NCBI GenBank assembly: GCA_033807775.1 | Contig: CM066324.1 | Location: 132,795,501-132,859,500 of the forward strand | Source of the DNA: Saussurea involucrata | Taxonomy: Eukaryota; Streptophyta; Magnoliopsida; Asterales; Asteraceae | Direction: 5' to 3' | Length of the DNA: 64,000 bases | Shown: positions 11,230 through 21,965 of the stretch, one piece after another | How positions within the stretch are numbered: position 1 is the stretch's first letter | How the letters are laid out: each line of letters begins with the position of its first letter | Notes under the pieces: generated by a model | Told to the model about the DNA's origin: nothing | Databases searched by the model: none | What the model saw: the letters and a program-made list of their open reading frames with translations, nothing else | Position numbers and translations under genes: made by a program

Positions 11230-11757
11230 GGTATAAAAATCAAATGTTGTCGAATCAGAAGGTGAAATAGTCGATCGGAGTTCTTTTACTTTTAGTTGAA
11301 GTTGATTAACTTATTGTTAAATCTAAAATAGATCTGCTTTACAATGATTTTGTTAAATGAGTTTAGTATATGATAGGATAAACTCCAGAACATGCCAATG
11401 TGTATATGATCAGACTCTTAAATAAAAAGAGGTGGATCATTCAATATTGATTTTATTTTCAGCAAATATAGTTTATTATATAGTGTTCAATTCTTAGATG
11501 CTATTTCTTCTGCCAATTAGTGCAATATGTTGGTAAATCTTCACTTATATGTAATTACATGTATGTAACTGCCGGTTCAAATAAGAATAGCTAGATATCG
11601 TGACTCATGAGAATGGAAGATTAAGGGATGGTTCATATATGAATCATTGAAAAAGTCCATTTAAGATGCATATGTGAACCGATATGAATATTTTGTAATT
11701 GCGGTTCAAATGAGCATTCTCTAATAGGTATATATATAGGTCTGGTTGTGTTAAATT
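11230..11757. other. Intergenic, nothing recognised
   Basis: AT-rich sequence; the words CCGGTTCAAATAAG and GCGGTTCAAATGAG (11572, 11701) recur as a weak repeat. No gene seen. Confidence 0.3.
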
Positions 11758-12138
11758 AAAACCAGTGAAATCTAACAAACCGTACAAACCACGTTCAACC
11801 AATCATATATTTTTTCACCTTTTTTTCTAATTATAAGGGTTGATTAGTCAAGAATATATGAAACAATTTCATAAAAAAATATACGAAGCTTGATTAATCA
11901 AGAATGTATTGAATAAATTTCATCAAAATGAGAAATACATAAAACAATTTCATTTTTACAAAGAAACAAAAATATATAAAACAATTTCATCAAAAAAAGA
12001 ATTATAAAAAACAATTTCATAAAAAAAGAATTATAAAAAACAATTTCATCATATGAAACACTTTCATGAAACAATTTCATTCAATTAAACATTGAAAACA
12101 ACGGTTTGTACGGTTTGTTAGATTTCTCTGGTAGTGAA
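11758..12138. mobile_element. TIR MITE with repeated CAATTTCAT interior
   Basis: Ends are inverted repeats of about 30 bp: CCAGTGAAATCTAACAAACC and GGTTTGTTAGATTTCTCTGG, both continuing into a GTACAAACC word. Between them, AAACAATTTCAT-AAAAAAGAATTATA units recur five or more times. The element is related in its GTACAAACC terminal words to the MITE at 46743-47007. Confidence 0.6.
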
Positions 12139-12552
12139 AAACATCTTCTGCTACAGGTCGAGTCGTGGTTATGAATCGCATTTTATTTTTAGATATAAAA
12201 TATTTAAATTATAAATAAAAATTCAATGAAGTAAGTTATCTTAAACAACAGGAGTTTGCAATTCATTTTCAACCATCACTTGTGATTTCTATTATGTTCA
12301 AACATAAAATAAGAAAGTGAATTAAATTTCCGTTCTTGGTTTACAATAAATTTTTTAAAAACTTAAGCATACAACTTACTACATACATACAATTTTTTAA
12401 GACATTAAACTCCATGAAAACTAACCGAAACGCGTTCAATTTAAAGACAAAAGATAATTCCTACTTAACAACGTAAAATATTCAATAAATTTATATGTTT
12501 TCCAACGAAAAATTGAATTTATTTTTGTTCTCTGTTACAAGAAATTTGGCAT

Positions 12553-12580
12553 TCCGTGCATTGCACGGGTAGATAGCTAG
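12553..12580 (+). mobile_element. Helitron 3' end
   Basis: Perfect hairpin CCGTGCATTGCACGG followed by GTAGATAG and CTAG, then T: the terminal structure of plant Helitrons. I could not place its 5' start (A followed by TC) with confidence, so only the end is annotated; the body lies to the left. Confidence 0.65.
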
Positions 12581-12851
12581 TATATATATATATCCCTACG
12601 CAAGTTAATGCCAAAACCTTCAATTGTCCAAAAAGGGTCTCGCAGCTGGTGAATCCTGCAGCTGCAAGTGGCACACATGCCCCCAACCCCAACTTGCTGA
12701 TTACTTTTTCCAACATAATGTCGTTTCCTCACCTCCCATCCTTCTCTTTGCTCTCCATCTGTCCTATATATGCTAAGCTATGCATGCTCTCTACTTAATT
12801 TACAATTTCACCCTTTTTTCCTTTTTTTTCTCTTTCACTGACATATGGTTG

Positions 12852-13023
12852 TGGTTAAGACTTTAGAGATGTGGTGGAATATCCCATCTGCCAGGGTTCA
12901 AATCCAGACGTACACAACAATTGTAACCACTGAGTTTATCAAAGCTGATTTCTTAGGGTCATAACTTGTCAGGATTAGTTTAGGCGTAGCCTAGGAGGCT
13001 AGGACACCCTTCCAAAAAAAAAC
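12852..13023 (+). mobile_element. tRNA-derived SINE with 8-bp target duplication
   Basis: B-box-like GGGTTCAAATCC at 12894-12905, oligo-A tail at 13014-13022, and a duplication TATGGTTG on both sides (12844-12851 and 13024-13031). It shares GATGTGGTGGAATATCCCATC with the SINE at 7925-8111. The body is about 170 bp. Confidence 0.65.
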
Positions 13024-13658
13024 TATGGTTGCATATAATGAAACAATACATTGGTATCTTTCATAACCTTAAAAAAAATTTACACTATGATGAAGAAACG
13101 AAACGATTACCCATGAAACCGTCTACATCCCAATGGGTCCGCCCCTGAAAAGTTGTTTGGTTGAAAAAACTTGGATTTTTGCATAAAGTTTTACTCTAAA
13201 ACTTACCGAAGAAACCACTTTCTATATCATTAAGCTACTAACAAATCATCGTGTATAGCTAACTAAATAAGTTGCAAGTCTCGTTAAGCTCGTGATTTAA
13301 CCATCATCACACACTTTTGTCATCATCAAAGGTCCAAAATTCAATTTCAAACACTCATCATAAATAATCATGTTGTGGGTTGGGACTTTAGGGATATGCT
13401 TTTTATGAAGTCAAGAATAAAAATAATAAACCAAGTATCTTATCACTTTATCACTATTATTTTGTTTTTATTATAAGATTTTTTAGCCATTTTTACCAAT
13501 TACCCAGAGAACTTCCCATAAAAAGAAAGTTTACATGTCTGCTAAGTGGGAGCAGCAACTGTGGCCTCAATTGGATCTTCCTCTCTTTGGCTTTTTCTCC
13601 CACTTTTACATTCACTTTTTTTACATATACATACAGTGTATAACTATATATAGAGAAA
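13024..13658. other. 5' flank of the DOG1-like gene
   Basis: AT-rich DNA with a partial SINE-like piece at 13370-13395 (GTTGTGGGTTGGGACTTTAG). No gene seen. Confidence 0.3.
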
Positions 13659-13910
13659 GAGAGGTTCAAGGGAAAACCTCAAAAAACGGAAAACTGAAGA
13701 TCACCCTAGGAGCCCTTCATCTGGACGGTATGCACTTGTGCATACAGGTAAATAGTTGACTTTTTGGTTTTGTGCATACAAGTGCATTATGCATTTGTGC
13801 ATATATGCACAAATGCATGTTACAAATAACATGTATGCACAAGTGCATACCGTCCAGATGAAGGGCTCCTAGGGTGTTCTTCAGTTTTTCGTTTTTTTGA
13901 GGTTTTCCTA
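13659..13910. mobile_element. Foldback MITE family 1 copy, directly upstream of the DOG1-like gene
   Basis: A long imperfect palindrome: GAGGTTCAAGGGAAAACCTC ... GCATACCGTCCAGATGAAGG ... GAGGTTTTCC. The arms contain AGGAGCCCTTCATCTGGACG and its complement, with GCACTTGTGCAT palindromes in the loop. It sits between TATA-rich tracts. Sister copies are at 46516-46716 and 48327-48560. Its right edge is 65 bp upstream of the DOG1-like start codon. Confidence 0.8.
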
Positions 13911-13974
13911 TATATATATGTATGTTAGGCAGAGAGTGTGTGTGGGGGGGGGAGTCTAGGGTCGTTGTGAAAAC

Positions 13975-15438
13975 ATGGCCAAACCGATGAAACACCAACA
14001 GTTCCAAAGCTGCTACCACCACTGGGTGGGTCAGCAGCGGCTCGACCTCGATGAATTGCTCCAAGCACTCGCCCACTACCCAACCGATCTCGAGTACCTC
14101 AAACTAATAACCAACAAAATCGTCAACCACTTTGAAAACTACAACAATGCTCGAGCCCAACTGGCCAAGCACGACGGCCCTTCGTTCCTGGCTCCAACCT
14201 GGGGTAGCACCTTCGAGAACTCGTTCCTTTGGATAGGTGGTTGTAGGCCCTCCCTAATCATCCGACTCGTTTACGCCTTATGTGGGTCCCACATAAACGA
14301 CCATTTTGCCGAGTTTCTTGAAGGAATCAGACATGGAAACCTTGGAGAAATCTCAAGTTCTCAGCTCAAAAGCATAGATGGTCTACAGGCCAAAACTATG
14401 AAAGGGGAAGATAAGCTCTCTTCTCATATGGCAAGCTTACAGGCATACACTATACAACTCAATAACCCAATCTTTTTCACTACAACAAAATCAGTTTTTT
14501 AGCATGTCAGATACGTCTAAATATGTTGTTTGGTTGATCATTAAATCATGTATGGATAAAGTTGTCTGTGTGGATTAATATGTCTGTATAGTTTGGAAGA
14601 TGGTTTTTCATAGATAGGAGCGTTAGTTTTAATTGGGAGGGGAAGGTCTGGAAAAAAATGGCTTTCTGCATAAAGATCCCCTAGAAGCTTACTGAATAAG
14701 CTACTTTCTATATCATTAAGCCATTATCAAACAATCGTATATAGCTGACTGAATGAGTTGTGAGTCTTATTAAGTTCGTTAAGCTGCTAACAAACAGACC
14801 CGCTTATAGGACTTAAGTTTATAGGACCAAACAATTGTGAGGCATATGTAAAAGTGTTGCAATAAGTTAATAGAACGTTTTTGGGCATCCTAACAAGTTT
14901 TTTATAACACTTTTGAAATAAAATGTCATGTTACTTTTTATAGGACACTTGTATTTATTATTCACTTTTTCATATAATACCGTACAAAAAAAACTAATAT
15001 AAAACAGATTTTAGACATATTTGACGTCCAATAAAGCTGGTTTTGTTGTAGTAAAATTTGATGTATTGTTATACGCAGGAGATGATAGCGGATGAGCCAC
15101 TGGTGTTGCTGGCAAACGACCGTCGAGAAGCAGGGAAGACGGGCCGAGATGAGGTGGTGGACAAAGCAATGGACAGTCATGCCCTTGATTTGTATAATGT
15201 CCTGATAGAAGCAGACAAGCTGAGGCTGAATACCCTCAAGGGTATGATAGACATTTTGACACCATTACAGGCAGCAGAGTTCTTAGTTGCATCAAAGAAA
15301 TTACACCTTTCTTTACATGAGTGGAGCAAGAGAAGAGACCTGAGAATGGGGATCACCCACCTTCTCAATACTAATGACCCACCACCCGAACCATCTGACC
15401 CGCAACCGGAGCCAAGTGACCCACCACCGGAGCCGTGA
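13975..15438 (+). CDS. DOG1-like protein (DOG1/TGA-type domain)
   Basis: Two exons, 13975-14442 and 15079-15438, give 275 residues in continuous phase. The N-terminus has FQSCYHHWVGQQRLDLDELL and the C-terminal half has LRLNTLKGMIDILTPLQAAE, both hallmarks of the DOG1 domain shared with the C-terminal part of TGA bZIP factors. There is no bZIP region, as in the DOG1/DOGL group. Known members act in seed dormancy and reserve control (DOG1 binds haem and PP2C phosphatases), but which subgroup this one belongs to I cannot say. The tail is a Pro/Glu-rich repeat (PPPEPSDPQPEPSDPPPEP). The joining of ASLQ to EMIADEPL requires a GC donor (CAG/GCATAC) at 14443. The intron holds a CACTA-like MITE. The promoter-proximal DNA holds a foldback MITE, so the nearest TATA tract belongs to the MITE border. 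The start at 13975 follows an unobstructed leader. Confidence 0.85.
14478..15053. mobile_element. CACTA-like MITE in the DOG1-like intron
   Basis: Begins CACTACAACAAAATCAG and ends CTGGTTTTGTTGTAGTA, an inverted repeat whose first bases match the CACTA superfamily (last base changed). Subterminal words ATACGTCTAA / TTAGACATAT are also inverted. A 3-bp target duplication could not be confirmed. It fills most of the 636-bp intron. Confidence 0.5.
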
Positions 15439-16034
15439 ATTCCAGCCAACTGCAGGCCATAGTCACCAACGTGCTTCACATGTGAATTTGCTTTTTCCTT
15501 TTGCAACTCTGCGAGTTTGTTTGAAACCGCTGGTAAGAGAAGTTAGTTTCAATAAACGATGATGCACGTTGGGTTATGTGTTAGTTAAACTGTTCGTTAT
15601 TTGGTTTTTTACGTTTTTACCCTGCTGGCAAGCTTCATTGCAAGCTTCTAACATCGGCTTTGTAATATGTAATAAGCATTCAAGAAGGTGTTGGTATCCA
15701 AGTTGCATTATTTGATAGGATTCGTCGATATTTATATCATTAATTTTGTAAATATTATGTAAAGATTTTTCTGTAATAGTAAAGATTTTTATCTGTGACG
15801 TGTTTCTTTTCCTGTAAAACGCTAAGCAACAAAAACCCGAGCACGACAATTAGTTTGCATACATGAAGGATGAAAGAGACTCGCAGAGAATCATGTTAAA
15901 TTAATTTATAAATTATAATTAACATTGTATAGAAACTCTATGCTTCACTTTGATGCATGATTACACTTACATCAGCAACTGCTCGATTCATTTGAAACTA
16001 ACGGCTATGAATTACGACTCTTGGACCTCATCAG
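15439..16034. other. Convergent 3' flanks of two genes
   Basis: Between the stop codons of the DOG1-like gene (+) and the zinc-finger-like gene (-). AATAAACGATG at 15550 could be part of a polyadenylation region of the former. No further gene seen. Confidence 0.35.
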
Positions 16035-18958
16035 TTAGCCTGCAACTGCACTGTTGCTGGCGGTGGTGGTGGTGGTGGTGGTTCCAGCACCATTGTTGAC
16101 GACAGATTCCTGCACTTTATAAACCAACAAATGTCAATGACCCCGGTGCACCATGGCTGTGAGGGTTATGATGGGAAATAGCCCATTTGGCCGCAGCAGG
16201 TCTAAGCGTCCATTTGGTTTGCAGGATTTGGTGAGATTTGGAATTGAATTCCATTCCATTCCCGTGTTTGGTTAGGAATGTCATGAACTGAAATCTCTCA
16301 AAACACTTTATTTAGAAATCTCATGGGGTAGCTGGTATTTTACAGAATTTCGATGATTTGTTTATAAAAATGTTTAAAATATGTTAAAACGTTCGTTTTG
16401 TAATAAGCAAGTAATAAAAGGTAAATTAATTATATTTATAATTACTTATAATTTGTTTTTGTAAATTATCTATAAGCTTCATTCCAAATCTTACAAACCA
16501 AAGACAACAGAGATTCCAAATCCGTTCAATTCCAAATTCCTCCAATTTCAAATCTTTCCACGAAATTCAAATCCCTCAAAAACATTCAACATCCACTACA
16601 GTAAGTTTCTTTATTTGAGCTTTATCAAAGTGGGACCCACAAGCTTAGGTGGCCAAGCAAAGAAGCTTGTTGAGAGTTTGGCATTGTTTGGCAAAAAAAA
16701 ACTAGCTTATTTTTTGGGTACATGTTTGGATGACCATAAGCTAGCTTTTTGAAAAGCTAGCTTATTTTTTGGGTACATGTTTGAATGACCATAAGCTAGC
16801 TTATAAGCTAGTTTTTTGAAAAGCTACTTGGAGTAGCTTATGAGTAGCTTTTTGTAAATATTCAAATTATGCCCTCATTAATATTAATTATTATTTATTA
16901 ACTATTTTTTTAATATGTCCTTTTTGGTCATTTAAATGCTTATAAGCTACTTTTTGCCAAACGTGACTTTTTCATCAGCTAGCTTATAAGTCATAAGCTA
17001 GCTAAGCTAGTTTGCCAAACATAGCCTTTGTGTGGTTACAAACAAAAAGCACATTTTTTTCGGAAGCTTTTTCACTATCCTATGTGGCCAAAAAGGTCGA
17101 TTGTGGAAGATCTAAGAAAATAGTTAAGCAAACCGTGTGGTACCGCAAAGAAGAACATCTCAAAAATTGGGTAAAAATGTGAATTTAAACGGAAAGTTTC
17201 ACGTAAATATAATGTAATCCTCACAAGATTGGTGACAGCACCCCCTGTGCTCCCTTCTGCCTCGTTCAATATCTGCTTCTTGGTATTTTCTTCTTCTACA
17301 TTTGCTACCACCAACAAGTCCTGCAAGAAACGACACCAAGATCATTGCCAGATACGACTTAATGAGAGCACAACTCAGCTTAATGAGAGCATAACTTGAC
17401 TAATCCTATGAGGCCCTTAAGATAAGGGTCGGGGAAATCCCCAGTGGCCTATAGGACTCGAACATGCCATTACTTAGAATCACTAACCAAACAAAACCTT
17501 AGTTGCACCATCAATCGAAATAGAATTATGATCAATTTCAAATGCATATGAATCCATAATATCAATAATCTTGCTTAAGCCAATGTTATGAAGAACATCA
17601 CTAACCTCACAAGCCATTGATTCATCATCAACGGTTTCCGATACATCATGACCTTTTCCATTAGGATCCGCATGTAAATTCGACTCCCCATTATCAATAA
17701 CCTTGTTTAAACTGGCACTATCCGCACCATCGTTAACATCTTTATCAGCATTAGCATCGTTTCCCTACAAAAATACCATCAATTTTCAATCAAACATTCA
17801 TATGTTGACCTCAAACAAAAGAACCGGGGATTGTTTGTTTTTTTTTTTAAAACTCGTAGGGGCTGGGTTTTTTTTAACCTTTTAATACCTCTGAAGACTG
17901 AATCGGTCAGACTTTTTTACGTTCAGACCGTTTTTTTTCCAGATTTCAGAGGCTCCTACGTCTGAAATACGCCTGAAATTATAAGAGGTAACCTAATATT
18001 TTATAACCTCTTAAAGCACCACCTCTTGTTAATCAGAAGTGAAATAAGACTTCAGACTTTAGACCTCTTAACAAATAAAAGCCACCTTAATACCTCTGAT
18101 GTCTGAAACAGACGTTTTTATTTGTTCTTTTTCAGATTTCAGAGGCTTTAAGTTGTCCGTGTGAAATTGGAAGAGGTAACCTAATGTCTTATAACCTCTT
18201 AAAGCGCCACCCCTATATACCTTATAATCTACGACAATGGAAGAAGGAAGACGATCAATATCCCAACCAAGAACCTTACAAATAACTTGGCCATAAGCTC
18301 TATGTGATCTTATCTTCTTCGTTTTCGCAATCGAAGTTGAATGCTGAACCAGAGCAATACAATCGTTAAACCTTTTCCGATATTTCTCATTAGCTCCGCC
18401 GCATACCAGACATGAAAATTCACCACCGCCACCACAGTGTTTTACATAATAACCTTTCAATTCTTCATCCTCATTAAGCAATTTCGAAAAGAAATCATAC
18501 TCTTCGTCTTTAACATCATCTTCATCATCTTGATCCATATCATCTATATCATCGTCTTCATCGCTATCCTCTTCATTTCTCGCGAAGAATTCTTTCGCGG
18601 CTTTCAATGCCGTTTGCTGGATCTGGTTCCAATTGTACTTTTCTAGGTCTTCTGGTGTGAGCAAACGAGGTGTTTGTTGTGGTTTAGGTTTTAGCTTCAA
18701 TTCCGGCCATCCAGATTGAGTCACCGGAGGATCGGCGGGGAGAGGTTTCACCGGCCATTCCTTGCCGGAAAAACTGCCGACCTTTTTCGGTTGTCTGGCG
18801 TTCGATTTGGAGTTTTTCTTCTTGTGTTTTTTGAAATTTGTGGAATTGGAAGGTTGTAGATTGGCATATGGCAATGATCTGGTAGGAGGGCCTTGGTGCC
18901 ATAGAGCATGGAGGTAAATAACTTCGTTTCGTAACCTCTGTTCGTAATATGGATCCAT
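16035..18958 (-). CDS. Plant-conserved protein with a C2H2-like finger and acidic stretch (unnamed)
   Basis: Four minus-strand exons, 18221-18958, 17606-17764, 17225-17320 and 16035-16109, all in phase 0, give 355 residues. The N-terminus MDPYYEQRLRNEVIYLHALW and the LWHQGPP word look like a plant family I recall as uncharacterised. Order of features: basic Lys/Asn-rich segment (about 40-60), a GWPELKLKPKP motif, a strongly acidic tract (about 130-155, DEDDDIDDMDQDDEDD), then FSCLVCGG ... HSTSIAKTKKIRSHRAYGQV, a CxxC plus spaced histidines consistent with a degenerate C2H2 zinc finger. The C-terminal exons are Asn/Asp-rich and end in a Thr run (GTTTTTTTASNSAVAG). Nucleic-acid binding is an inference. 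An alternative reading runs through the second donor to a TAG at 17483. Intron 1 is filled by a tandem repeat, intron 3 by MITEs, and a Helitron end lies 78 bp upstream of the start codon. Confidence 0.75.
16207..16520. mobile_element. Decayed TIR MITE in intron 3 of the zinc-finger-like gene
   Basis: Left part CATTTGGTTTGCAGGATTTGG is mirrored by CAAATCTTACAAACCAAAG on the right; the interior has GGAATTGAATTCC palindromes, as in the Tourist-like MITEs at 43793-45332. Borders are approximate. Confidence 0.4.
16680..17026. mobile_element. TIR MITE (GGCATTGTTTGGCAAA ends)
   Basis: Ends GGCATTGTTTGGCAAA and TTTGCCAAACATAGCC are inverted repeats; the interior has repeated AAGCTAGCTTAT palindromes. 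The flanks share TTT. A related partial copy lies at about 57170-57275. Confidence 0.6.
17875..18215. repeat. Tandem repeat (period about 204 bp) filling intron 1
   Basis: Two copies of a unit beginning AATACCTCTGA (17886 and 18090) that contains TTTCAGATTTCAGAGGCT... and TAACCTCTTAAAGC-CCACC. It occupies nearly all of the intron DNA next to the donor site at 18220. Probably a duplicated MITE; no clean TIR was delimited. Confidence 0.6.
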
Positions 18959-19036
18959 TGGAGACGAAGATCAAGAACTAGGGTTTTGAAAGGGTCGGAA
19001 GAGGGCGAAAACTATTTTTGGGAATTAATTATAGAA

Positions 19037-20069
19037 CTAGTGTAAGACCCGTGCGTTGCACGGTAATGATAATTTTTTAAGAAGTACTTGACTAATTGAA
19101 AATAAAACGTAATTCATCGATTAACAACTTATGAGATACAAATCTAAAACAACCGATGTATTTTCATAAGTGATTAATTTGCATATATTGATAATCATTT
19201 GTTGTTAAGAAAAGTTTGAGATGCATCAATAATATTTATTGCTATGAAGAGTTTGGGATGAATCGGTAATAAGTTTGTTGTTATATTATTTATAATCCAA
19301 ATGACATACCTCTCAACTATATCACTATTGTTGTTATTAATAGTTTAAATATTAAGAACATCTCCAACAACTTCTCCAAAATGGAAAAGAAAAAAGAGAG
19401 AGGAGAATATGTGGATTTTAAGCTACAATTTTGCTCCAACAGCTTTTCCAAAACTATCTCCAAAATAGAGAAAGTAAAAGAGAGAATAAGTTTTTCTCCA
19501 AATATGAAGATAACCAAAAAATGATTACTAAATTAGAGCACTAATAACTCAACTTGCCCGTTCATACAGCTTAACTCTTGCAGCCCAACAAACCCACTTG
19601 CATGTTCATACAATTTAGATCTTACAACCTGGTAAACCCACTTGCTTGCTTATACAATTGCTTCTTTTGACGACATACCGATTTTCTTATTCCTATGGCC
19701 AAGCCCGTAGAACACCGTTTCCGAATAAAATATTCAAATTACATGATCATGTATTTCAAACAATCTTGTACTTATGCATTTTAAACATAATATAAAAATT
19801 CACGAAGAAAACAATAGCAAGCTTGTGTAAAATATTTATATAATTAACAATGCAATCAATTTAATTAAAAAAATCATATGCAGCTCAATTTACAATTTCT
19901 AACCCAACAGGTTCCTCAAAGTGTCCCACGTCAATCCTACAATTTACAACAACATTTTAAGTTTAAAATACAATACCGAAATGCACAAGGCTTAGAGTGT
20001 TTTGATGGGAACAGTAAGAGGATATATTGTTAATCATAAATTTAAACTTATATATATATATTCAGTTAT
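19037..20069 (-). mobile_element. Helitron on the minus strand (3' end clear, 5' end tentative)
   Basis: Read on the minus strand, the hairpin CCGTGCAACGCACGG is followed by GTCTTACA, CTAG and T at 19040-19036: a standard Helitron 3' end. A candidate 5' start (A then TCAATAACTGAATATATA) lies at about 20069, giving roughly 1 kb, but this end is weak. No Rep/helicase is encoded. The insertion lies 78 bp upstream of the start codon of the zinc-finger-like gene. Confidence 0.5.
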
Positions 20070-20742
20070 TGATCACCTATTGTAAAGCATAATATATAAT
20101 ACAGAATACTATGCATGTGGTTTTCCATATCCTTCAAGCAACCCATATGAAAACATATGTACTATTTTCTTCTTCATCTTCGATCTCCATGTACGGCTCC
20201 GTACGTATATTGATCTTCTTCTTCGTTTCCTACAACATTACATTGTTGGCCCTCTTGGCGACCCCCTTCTTTTAGTTCGTCAACTATTAGATTGATTTTG
20301 AGTTCGGCAACCCTGTTCCTTGAAGTGACCCCAGTAGCTTTGAGTAGTCATCACTATGGTGAATCACTCTCCTAGCTTGCGGTTGATATCTTTCATTTCT
20401 TTGACGGTTTAGTTGGTCGCGTTTTTCATATCAACGGTTTCTTTTTCTCAACCATTAACCCACCAGACTACTCAAGCAAAAAAAAATGATCAATCCTCAG
20501 TTTCACCTCTCTTCTGTGTGCTTTTTTGACTAAGAATTCTACTATGGTGTTGCTTACTCTCGTTCCGATGACCCTCTTCGCATTGCTCCCATGAATTTAT
20601 CCATTGTTTTTGCAACAGTTACAATGAAACGAAACGATGGGTCAGCGTAAAAAAATTTGGCGGTGTAGACTCCCTTTGTAACAGTTAGAATGAAATAAAC
20701 ATTATTGAGTCGGTGGGAGAAGATGGATGGCCTGCACATAAT
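20070..20742. other. Intergenic, nothing recognised
   Basis: AT-rich sequence with CTTCTTC-rich stretches. Small frames are present but none is recognisable. Confidence 0.3.
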
Positions 20743-20747
20743 TAATC

Positions 20748-21899
20748 TGTTGGTGCAAGTGTACCACATCTCTATATATTTATATATATTTATTTTGATG
20801 ATTACAAACACAACGCATTATTGTTTATCTAACAATTTAATCCAAGTGTGCAGTTGTTGAAGAACACGAAGATTTAATCTGAAGGGTTCAAGACGGAAGT
20901 GTTTACGTCGTCATTATTGTTTATAACTAATAATGATAAACACCCTAAAATAATATACCACTTGGATATTTCTAAAAACCCATAAATTAACTTTAATAAA
21001 GGTTTTAAGAAGATCAGCAAGATTTGGTTGCTGGCCTGGAAAGTTTCATTCCTGACGGCGGTATACCGTGGGGAATACCCGGTATACCGCGAGTACACTT
21101 TTGGCGGTATACCGCGGGTGTACAGCCGGTATACCGCGGGTACTATTTCCTGCCAACTTTGCATGTAGCCGTTTGGTGTGTCAGCGTACTTATCTGACGG
21201 CGGTATACCGCGTGCCTTTTGGCGGTATACCTCGGCTGCACATGACCGTTGGAGCTTCTTGGTATATATGAAGCATGCTGTTGATGAAGACAACAAAGAC
21301 CTCAGACAACAACCAACAACAACAAGCTGCAACCTCTCTCAGCTCTCTCACTCTCACTTAATTAATATATATTTTATAAAACCTTTTTTATAAAATATCC
21401 AAGTGTGAGATATTATACAAGAGTGATTACCCATTGTGAGTTATACTCCTCTTGTAAGTATTTGAATAACGGGTGTGTGATCCTGTTTATCTCATAGCAG
21501 AGGCTTGAGAAACTATTACAATACCTTTGTACTTGGTTTGTATTTCTACCGTAAAGAATACATTTATTGGATCGTGTCGAGAAGTGTCTCGGCTGCTGGT
21601 TTATCACAGTTGGTGGTAAATCAGTAAATCTCTGTGTCAAGTATCTCTATCCCTTATCTCTTTATTTATTCCGCTGTGCTTTATTATATTTATTTATATA
21701 AACTGCTTTGCATTTATATTTATTTATATAATCTCTGTGCATTTTAATTATATCTGTTTATATAATTGTTGTGTATTTACTATTTGTATACTCTGATTTA
21801 TTTATACTGTTTCTGTACTGTATTTATTTATAAAAGAATTTTTGAAAGTAAAAGATTTTAAATACAACCTTACCCCCCCCCCCCCTAGGTTGTCCAACA
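20748..21899 (+). repeat. 5' LTR
   Basis: 1152 bp, TGTTGG...CCAACA. Contains at 21055-21235 a cluster of GGTATACC-centred palindromes (at least six), TATATAAA words after them as possible promoter, and a 13-C run next to the 3' end. Confidence 0.92.
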
Positions 21900-21901
21900 T
21901 T

Positions 21902-21913
21902 TGGTATCAGAGC
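21902..21913 (+). promoter_or_regulatory. Primer-binding site (initiator Met-tRNA type)
   Basis: TGGTATCAGAGC starts two bases after the 5' LTR. This is the common plant Copia primer-binding sequence complementary to the initiator methionine tRNA 3' end. Confidence 0.88.
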
Positions 21914-21965
21914 GGGGCTTTCAAAAATTTTCTGTTTAAATTTTTAAAGTTATATCTTTTATATA

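Noticed and set aside
16109..16200. Further coding sequence to the right of the last exon of the zinc-finger-like gene
   Set aside because: The AG acceptor at 16110-16111 and phase match define the exon; the sequence beyond has stops on the minus strand.
20874..21332. 152-residue minus-strand frame (and identical one at 24706-25164)
   Set aside because: It lies wholly within the LTR and is duplicated only because both LTRs are identical. No domain, and the middle is translated GGTATACC repeats.
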